A DNA stretch of 64,000 bases from Buddleja alternifolia (taxonomy: Eukaryota; Streptophyta; Magnoliopsida; Lamiales; Scrophulariaceae): contig CM033391.1 of NCBI GenBank assembly GCA_019426215.1, positions 16,480,708 through 16,544,707 on the forward strand, given 5' to 3'. A program made the position numbers and the translations under genes. Of the stretch, positions 57,953 through 64,000 are shown piece by piece (the first letter of the stretch is position 1; each line of letters starts with the position of its first letter). Under the pieces are notes generated by a model. That model ran no database searches. It was not told the origin of the DNA and saw only the letters and a program-made list of their open reading frames with translations.

Positions 57953-58636
57953 TCTTTGTCACTTTCGCCGCTATGCTACTTTGGATCTGTTAATTTAATG
58001 AAACAATGATTTGTAATAGAGTATTTGCATTAGTTATGTACTATGGTTTATGACTTTAGTTTTCATGGTATTTTAATTTGATTTGATCAAACAAGGATTG
58101 CAATTGAATTATGAATATTTGTACTTTTAAGTTTTAATGTATGATTTGTGCTTCGAATTTCCTTAAATTTTGATAGTATAAAATTTAATGTATCCAAAAG
58201 TAAATGATGTAGTAGAACTCGAATTAGAAATTTAACAAAATATGTTAAAAAAATGGAAATTGAAAACAGAGGCAATTAAATTGCCTCTGTTTTGCAACGT
58301 CCAAAACAGAATTGAGAAAGAGTTGGGCCTTCTTTTTGGAGGCCCAACTACCTCACTCCAATCCAAAATTTAAAGTCCAAAAATCAAAAATTAATTTTTT
58401 GAATGAAAATCAGAATTGGGCCAACGTTTTGAGGCCCAAAAAACTGTCTATTTTTTTTTTATTATGAGGAAACCCGAATCCGAACCCGATCGGGTAACCG
58501 AACCCGAAATACCCGAATTGTCAGGTACCCGAGTATATCGGTTCGGTTTCGGGTGGTAAGATCATATACCCGAAACCCGAAAAACCCGAACCCGAAAAAC
58601 CTGAACCCGATAACCCGAACCGAATGCCCACCCCTA
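57953..58636 (+). other. 3' non-coding region and right sub-terminal repeats of the hAT
   Basis: No coding sequence; AT-rich, then repeated CCCGAA words approaching the right terminus. Confidence 0.8.
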
Positions 58637-59226
58637 ATATAAAGCGTAAATAGTAATAGATAATCTTGCATAAAAGTGTAAGAGCATAATAAAGATAAGA
58701 ATTTAACGTGGTTCGGTCGATGAGATCTACATCCACGGAAGGGTAAAGTTGTTATCTCCCTTATTCATCTTCCAAGACATGTATTTATACAAATTGATAG
58801 CATTGGCTAAATATAATAGGTAAAATCGAGCTAATCTTCTTCCTGCTCTATTTATGGTAGCTAGGACCATTTTTTGGAATCTGGAGATCTGGCTAGACAT
58901 GTATAGAATCAGGCCCTTGATCTTGCTTGATTGTCTCTTCTTGCTTTGGAAAGTGTTTGACCAAATCTCCTTAGATTGATTCTTGATGAGATATTTGATT
59001 TGATCTTGTCTATTAATTGATCTTTTTCCTTTTAGGGCTCCGATTATGCTCTCTTTCGTCTACTAGGTCCGACGGATATGTAATTGTATAGGCCAATCTC
59101 TTAATTTAAGTAGGAAGAATAATATATTGTTCCTTGGGCTTATCAGCTTGGCCCAATGGATAATATCCACCCACATCCATATGTTTTATCCATAAAAGAA
59201 TAGAAAAAATATATGAAGCAGTTCAA

Positions 59227-59563
59227 TTACTTTGTAACACATTTGTGTAACACTTCAAGTTACGTATAGATGTGCAACAAGTGTATGCACGGGTGATTAG
59301 TGTAGAAAAAAATCTAAAGTTTCTCTCTCTACGTGCTAACCACCGATATATCATAGCGAATCTTCTATCCCATAATGATGTACCATAATGATGTTACATC
59401 ATTGTGGGATTGACAAGTGTCCATTTATAAAAAACTGCTAATAATAATTCAATCAATCCCATAATAATATGATACAATTGTGGTATATCATTATGAGATA
59501 GAAGTATAGTATAATTTACAATCTTCCATGGAAGTGTTACAACGGTTTAGTGTTACAAGTAAT
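59227..59563. mobile_element. MITE-like inverted repeat in the thioesterase promoter region
   Basis: The outer ends TTACTTTGTAACAC and, reversed, TTACTTGTAACACTAAACC match, as do the inner blocks CTTCTATCCCATAATGATG (59361) and, reversed, CTTCTATCTCATAATGATA. The repeat is imperfect, about 340 bp overall. No target duplication was determined. Confidence 0.65.
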
Positions 59564-59625
59564 ATTCGGTTTGTGTAGGGGCTTCTTCACTTGGTAGAGC
59601 CATCTGTTTTCTCTTTCCCTTTGCT

Positions 59626-59636
59626 AAAATATATAG
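59626..59636 (+). promoter_or_regulatory. Candidate TATA box of the thioesterase gene
   Basis: AAAATATATAG, about 65-70 bases before the ATG at 59699. This implies a short 5' leader of about 35-40 bases, normal for plants. Confidence 0.5.
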
Positions 59637-59698
59637 AGGTACATCTGTTTGAAACCGAAAGAAAGATTACTACTGCTCATTATTCAACATAGCCAGCC

Positions 59699-62408
59699 AT
59701 GCCCACATATAGTAGCTCGCCGAATTCTTCCATTACAAAAGCGAGATTGTATCTGGAGAAAACCTCAACCAGCGAAGAATCTGATCGCGTATCGAGACTT
59801 ACCTTTCCGGCGCATCTGGAATCTAGCTTCTACGAGTACTTCGTCCTCAGAGGCATTCGACTCGACCGATTCCAACCCGGTTCCATCTCTTGCTCTTTTA
59901 AAGTACCCCCTCGCCTCACTGTAAGCTACCTTAACCCTAATTCTATTTATTTTCCTTGATAAAACATTGATTCTGAATAACTTCTGTTTAAATTACTGCT
60001 ATAGGATCGAAATGGGAACTTGGGTATGGGTGCGATTGCCACTTTAATTGATGAAATTGGTGCTGCAGTGATCCACGAGGTGGGTCAGCCTATGGATGTA
60101 TCAGTAGACATGTCAATCTCTTGTCTTTCGGCTGCAAAGATGAATGTAAGCTACTTTGCTTCCTTATCATGCAATAATTAACTTTCTGTTCCAACATATG
60201 CAGATTATGTTTCTTTTGGTCGACAATTTGAGGTGTTTTAATATGATCTTGTCTCAGATACTGTTATTTGACCCCTGAAATGAATTGTCCTGCTTCTTGC
60301 TTGCTAGCCTCCATATCTCCCATGAACTAACCTCACAAGAAAACACATTTTTCCATCTTTGCATTCTTAATGGAAGATTCTGCAATTATGCTATATTAGA
60401 CCAACATTTTCGCCTTTTTGTTTTAATGGCCATGATGGTGGTAAATCGACAAAGTAACCCAAAGAGGTTATAAGGATGAATGTATCTGGGAGAACACTAC
60501 GGCAATGTTTGGTTATGTTTCCATATCATGTTTGGTCCAAAATTCTCACCAAATCATGTTTGGTTCACAAAACATTTGGTCAAAACTACACTACTTTTTT
60601 TGCCAAAAAAAAACATAATAATTATTTTTTATCTTTCTACACCTACTTTGTTCCTACACTCCTTTCTATGTGGTCTCTCTCTTCTCTCTCCTCTCTAATA
60701 GACAAAAGTTTCATGATTTGACTGCTAAGTAACTTTTGTTCCCTCTGAAAACAAAACCAAATATTATCTCGCCAAAAAAACACACCCAAAAACCAATTCC
60801 CAAAATAAAACCAAACACAATTTCATCAAACACGCACGTGTCCCCATAAATTTCTCACTAATAATTCTCACCAAAATACCATCTCAAAACATAGCCTACA
60901 TGTTCGAGAAGTTTCTAGAACCCTATCTTGTTTTTTGTCTCCTTAAGAACTGGCATGGAGATGACCGTTATCATAGCCCCCACTTTATAAGATGGTGACA
61001 AGTAAAATGTCTATCTTAGGATCCTAGCGAACCATCACAGGAAAGTTATATCAATACTCAAGCTCAACCTTTTAAGCACACATCCAAAATGATCACTGAT
61101 ACAAAAATGAGAGAGAAGGTGTCTCTCATTTTACAGATTGCTCGCAAGACTAGATTATCCAAGAAGATTTTGGATGCTATGAGCAAAACCAACATCACCA
61201 ATTATCTTGTGTCCCTAGGTGCTTGGTTGCTTCGACTCTTGCTTAGTTATTGAATGAATATTTTTCAATATCTCTCTTTTAAGTTGTACATGATGCTATG
61301 AATTTTTCTCTATTGCACTGGCATTGATATTTGTCTCCCTATTCAATTGTTTACAATTTCTAACAGATACCCTTCTCGCCAAAAACTATATAGCTTGACC
61401 ATTTATATCACATTTCTTGAAAATCTTAATGTGAATCTTGTAATGTCATTGTCTCGTCTCTCTAACAATTCTGAGCTTCAGCAGACTTGAAACATTGGTG
61501 GCTGCGAGCCCCTGAAAATCTCTTTGTAACGAAGCGCATGTTTAGGAACACCATTCAAGCGACATAGCTTTCTCTGGTCTGGCGAGAAGTTGTGTTAATA
61601 GAAGGGTTTGTAATTTAAGTTCAACCATAAATTTGGAATGTTTTGTTAATATTTTCTCCATTTTTCAGATCTATTTAGTAGGAAATAGTTCTGCTACCGT
61701 TGTTTGAAGTAGAGTACAAAAAATAATATTATATGATTATTTTTTTATTTATCTCCAATCCATGATTAATAAATCTTAAAAACAAGAACTAATTTGAATC
61801 TTGAATCAGACATTGTCCCTCTTTTAGTTACCGTATATGCATATACACACATTCATATAATAAGATACGTGGTGCAAATGAGATGAGCCGGCGCGCGAGC
61901 CTATCGAATGAGGTTCAACTCAAGCTTTCATGTTTTTTCGAGATCAAGCGCAAACTTTTCAGTTTCGAACTTCAAACACTTTTTAAGAGTTAAGGTTGGA
62001 GCTCAAGTATAGGTGATAATATGCTTGCAAGACAGCTACCACTTCTATATTGTATTACCAGCCGTAGTGACAACCATGTAATGACGACACATGTAATGGA
62101 CAGACGTTGACATGCTTTTGGGGCCTGAACAATAGTCATCTTTGTTTCATAAGAGCCATTAACCTCACTCTTGCTCTTTGTAAGCTTTTACTGAAGGCCT
62201 TGTTGACAGCTTTACATCTTATTTTGTTCACAGCTTTACATCTTATTTTGTTCTTTACGTGCAGGATGAATTGGAGATCATCTCGAGATGTTTAGGTAAG
62301 CGAGGTGGTTACTCTGGAACAAATGTCCTCATACGAAACAAAACAACAGGGGAGGTCGTTGCTGAAGGGCGACATTCTTTGTTTACTAAACCCACCAGCA
62401 AGATTTGA
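59699..62408 (+). CDS. Acyl-CoA thioesterase-like protein, hotdog fold (three exons)
   Basis: Exons 59699-59920, 60005-60145 and 62265-62408, all phase 0 with GT-AG borders, give 168 aa. The start MPTYSSSPNSSITK is the first ATG after the TATA-like box. The hotdog domain covers about residues 35-165: LRGIRLDRFQPGSISCSF (strand before the helix), then GNLGMGAIATLIDEIGAAVI around residues 78-97, where the Asp of LIDE is the likely catalytic residue. Next come SVDMSISCLSAAKMNDELEI and GRHSLFTKP. It resembles the plant family related to human ACOT13/THEM2. It would hydrolyse acyl-CoA or similar thioesters; substrate and compartment are not evident, and there is no obvious transit peptide. Intron 2 is long (2.1 kb) and holds a MITE. 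The gene begins 520 bp from the transposon nest and looks intact. Confidence 0.93.
60501..60896. mobile_element. MITE in intron 2 of the thioesterase gene
   Basis: The ends GGCAATGTTTGGTTATGTTT and, reversed, GGCTATGTTTTGAGATGG are inverted. Internal ACCAAAC/GTTTGGT and TTCTCACCAAA words are shared by both halves. It is flanked by TAC on both sides (60498-60500, 60897-60899), which fits a 3-bp Harbinger/Tourist-like duplication, though not the usual TWA. Confidence 0.65.
60897..62264 (+). other. Remainder of intron 2
   Basis: About 1.4 kb with no coding exon supported by the thioesterase alignment. An open stretch at 62107-62264 is intronic. A short tandem copy of ACAGCTTTACATCTTATTTT occurs at 62207 and 62230. 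Confidence 0.6.
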
Positions 62409-62558
62409 CTATAATGAGAATCCCATGAAGGCCTTGTCTATAGTTTTGCTTGTAGTGATCTGTAAACTGATTGGATAAAAACTAATAATGGAGACTGAAG
62501 TACGATAAGATTCAGAGCCAAGAATAGGTGAACATAACTAAACTTTGAAATAAAATGT

Positions 62559-62814
62559 AGGGATAATTACACAAATGCCCACTCACTTTAAGATTGATTA
62601 ATTACCAAAATCCCCCCACTTTTGGTAAAAATTATCATAACTCCCCCTGTCAGTAAAAGCAAATTACAATTTTCAGATTACAGTTTCATTATTTGTCATT
62701 ATAAATATATTACAATTTCACTATTGACAGGGTGTATGTTGGAAATTTTCAAAACCTTAAGAGGGCTTTTGGTAATTATACAATAAGTAAGGGAGTGTGA
62801 GTTTAATTATCCCT
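62559..62814. mobile_element. MITE 150 bp downstream of the thioesterase stop
   Basis: The ends AGGGATAATTA and, reversed, AGGGATAATTAAACTC form inverted repeats; inner blocks CCCCTGTCA and TGACAGGGTG also pair. Flanked by AAAATGT at 62552-62558 and 62815-62821. The superfamily is unclear. Confidence 0.82.
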
Positions 62815-62821
62815 AAAATGT

Positions 62822-63847
62822 ATTTGGTGGGAGCAAACATAATGGAGAGAGGGTGGTAGGAAAAATATATCATAGATCAAATTTAATGGTCCTAGTGTTT
62901 ATCTATTTTACATATTGATTACATTTTGAAGTGTATTATATGTGGTTTCTACACGTGTAAAAGAGCTGGAGATACAGAATTCACACTCGAATTATTAAAT
63001 TTGATTTGACATAAAATTACCCAAGGGTGGTAACTAGTATAGTGGGAATGTTGGTGAGCATTTAATTTCAATGGGTCGGAGGAGTTGTAACTATTACTAT
63101 TCGACTCATCTTGATCATAAGAAACAGAATCCACGTTCCTTTGCTGGAAAATGTACCCAAATTAGTTTACAACATTATCAATTAGAAGATAGTTTTATTT
63201 TCTTAATTTTATGCAGTAAAGCAGAGTAGGATACAATTGGGTAAGATACAATTTACTTCTCGGAACTATATTTATTGTATCAAACGCTCACCTTAACTAT
63301 ATTTTGTACCATTCATCCTTTTCGACAATGCTAACTAACATTTACCCCCTTTTTTATCATGTAAATTGTCTTCATTATTACCCTTAAACACTATTTCTAT
63401 GTTTACTATTTTCATGACATTCCATTACAATCAATTATTTCTACACAAATTCATTGATTAAATATAAAAACATGCACCTATTGAACCTCGAACTGAAATA
63501 TTAATTAAAAATGCACCCTGCTACTAGCATATTTCTTTCCTTTTTTTTGGTTCAAAATTAATTAAATGATTTGTAACTACTAAAATGAATTTAAATTTAA
63601 TTAAAGATATGAAAGTCTTATCACAATAAAACAAACACATGAGTTATTCACACATTTATATCGAAGAATTCAACAGAATTCAACGGTTTTAAATATAAAC
63701 ACAGCAACTTAACACAGTTATCTTTCAAAGAAGCGACGACACCCAATCACTTCCTCTCATGTAACTCAATATGCATGCAATTTTGAAATACATGTATAAG
63801 GAATGAAACTTCTGAATAGCCACTTGCTTGCTTGTTCATCTTTAGTT
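62822..63847. other. Intergenic sequence between two convergent genes
   Basis: AT-rich, no coding evidence. It should contain the 3' untranslated regions of both genes. Confidence 0.6.
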
Positions 63848-64000
63848 TCACTGGCTGGCACCATAAGAATCAGTGTTTGTCAAACCAAACCCAAATGGGA
63901 ACAGAGGTTGGTCAGATGAAGAATAATTCTCCCGGGGGCGGTGAATTGGAAGCTGATCAACACTTCTAAACCATGTCATTGGAAGTCGTCCATGAAATGC
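63848..64000 (-). CDS. Glycoside hydrolase family 3 (beta-glucosidase / glucan exohydrolase), C-terminal end, partial
   Basis: The minus strand from the window edge is open for 50 codons and ends in TGA at 63848-63850. It reads GRLPMTWFRSVDQLP, then QPLFPFGFGLTNTDS. The GRLPxTWFxSVDQLP and PLFPFGxGL blocks are hallmarks of the C-terminal domain of plant GH3 enzymes (barley ExoI type), which hydrolyse beta-glucans or beta-glucosides at the cell wall. The usual Y-D before PLFPFG reads S-D-Q here. The rest of the gene lies to the right of the window. It converges with the thioesterase gene. Confidence 0.9.
   Translation of the reverse strand, partial: AFHGRLPMTWFRSVDQLPIHRPRENYSSSDQPLFPFGFGLTNTDSYGASQ

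Larger units (their letters stand above)
54767..58636 (+). mobile_element. Complete autonomous-looking hAT transposon
   Basis: 3870 bp. The terminal inverted repeats begin TAGGGGTGGGCATTCGGTTC at 54767 and the exact complement ends at 58636. A perfect 8-bp target duplication ATATAAAG lies at 54759-54766 and 58637-58644. Sub-terminal regions (54780-54960 and 58470-58625) carry many TTCGGGT/ACCCGAA words, expected transposase-binding sites. It encodes an uninterrupted transposase with one 3' intron. It is inserted in the right LTR of Gypsy-outer. Confidence 0.97.
18951..59179 (-). mobile_element. Gypsy-outer: Ty3/Gypsy element that hosts the 40-kb nest
   Basis: The terminal repeats are 18951-19559 (609 bp) and 54692-54766 plus 58645-59179 (610 bp once the hAT insertion is removed). 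Flanks TGTGT and TATGT match at 4 of 5. The minus-strand order is leader (right), gag, protease, reverse transcriptase. The reverse transcriptase is cut by Copia-2: the ends of the two pieces (36245 and 19899) join at ACPKDH and LPRIEQ with the 5-bp duplication AATGG. The Athila element cut the pol region at 36550/49369. RNase H and integrase are missing, lost by an internal deletion between about 19740 and the polypurine tract. Own sequence totals about 7 kb. Confidence 0.88.
54692..59179 (-). repeat. Gypsy-outer 5' LTR, split by the hAT element
   Basis: Made of 54692-54766 and 58645-59179, together 610 bp, matching the left LTR (609 bp). Removing the hAT and one copy of its target duplication restores colinearity exactly. 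Confidence 0.93.

Noticed and set aside
59649..59924. 91-codon frame overlapping the thioesterase first exon
   Set aside because: Wrong frame; the frame from 59699 joins two further exons into a coherent hotdog protein.
60285..60721. Open frames in intron 2
   Set aside because: They lie in intron and MITE sequence with no recognisable domain.

Overview
This is nuclear DNA of a flowering plant, most likely a dicot. It is an AT-rich, repeat-dominated stretch beside two ordinary single-copy genes. The evidence is plant Ty1/Copia and Ty3/Gypsy (Athila-type) LTR retrotransposons, plant-type hAT, CACTA-like and MULE-like DNA transposons, GT-AG introns, and two plant enzyme genes at the right edge. 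Nothing bacterial, organellar or viral was seen. The species cannot be named from this window.

Layout, left to right. 1-2840: unassigned sequence holding a solo LTR (1183-2433, 5-bp target duplication CATAT) that is a diverged relative of the Athila element further right. 2841-10915: a decayed minus-strand Copia element (Copia-1), split in its reverse transcriptase by a non-autonomous CACTA-like element (about 4943-6489) that contains a near-perfect foldback. 11850-14992 and 15100-17808: two MULE-like inverted-repeat elements with matching termini and perfect 10-bp target duplications. The first carries a nested (CA)n/(TG)n inverted-repeat element, and the second carries a 1.7-kb solo LTR. 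A weak hAT-like MITE follows (about 18231-18919).

18951-59179 is one minus-strand Ty3/Gypsy element (Gypsy-outer). Its own sequence is only about 7 kb, swollen to 40 kb by insertions: Copia-2 (19900-36244, target duplication AATGG), an Athila-type element (36551-49368, TCTCG), and a complete hAT transposon in its right LTR (54767-58636, ATATAAAG). Copia-2 in turn holds a plus-strand Gypsy fragment (22727-24671) fused to a third Copia (Copia-3, 24672-31682), plus a small MULE-type MITE (33453-33738, CTTAGAAAA). The nest is therefore at least three insertion layers deep, and most joints can be read to the base.

59180-64000 is genic. A three-exon hotdog-fold thioesterase gene (ATG 59699, stop 62408, 168 aa) runs on the plus strand and starts 520 bp from the edge of the nest. 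MITE-like elements lie in its promoter, second intron and 3' flank. On the minus strand, the last 50 codons of a glycoside hydrolase family 3 gene run off the right end (63848-64000), so the two genes are convergent.

Functionally, only the thioesterase, the GH3 enzyme and the hAT transposase look intact. The retrotransposon reading frames carry stops, frameshifts or lost catalytic residues. No clearly new biological system was found. The best candidates for follow-up are the intact hAT, the palindromic GC-rich motif scattered through the Athila element, the dimeric 72-bp tandem repeat in the Gypsy-outer leader, and the MULE family with long arms that carry tRNA-promoter-like boxes.
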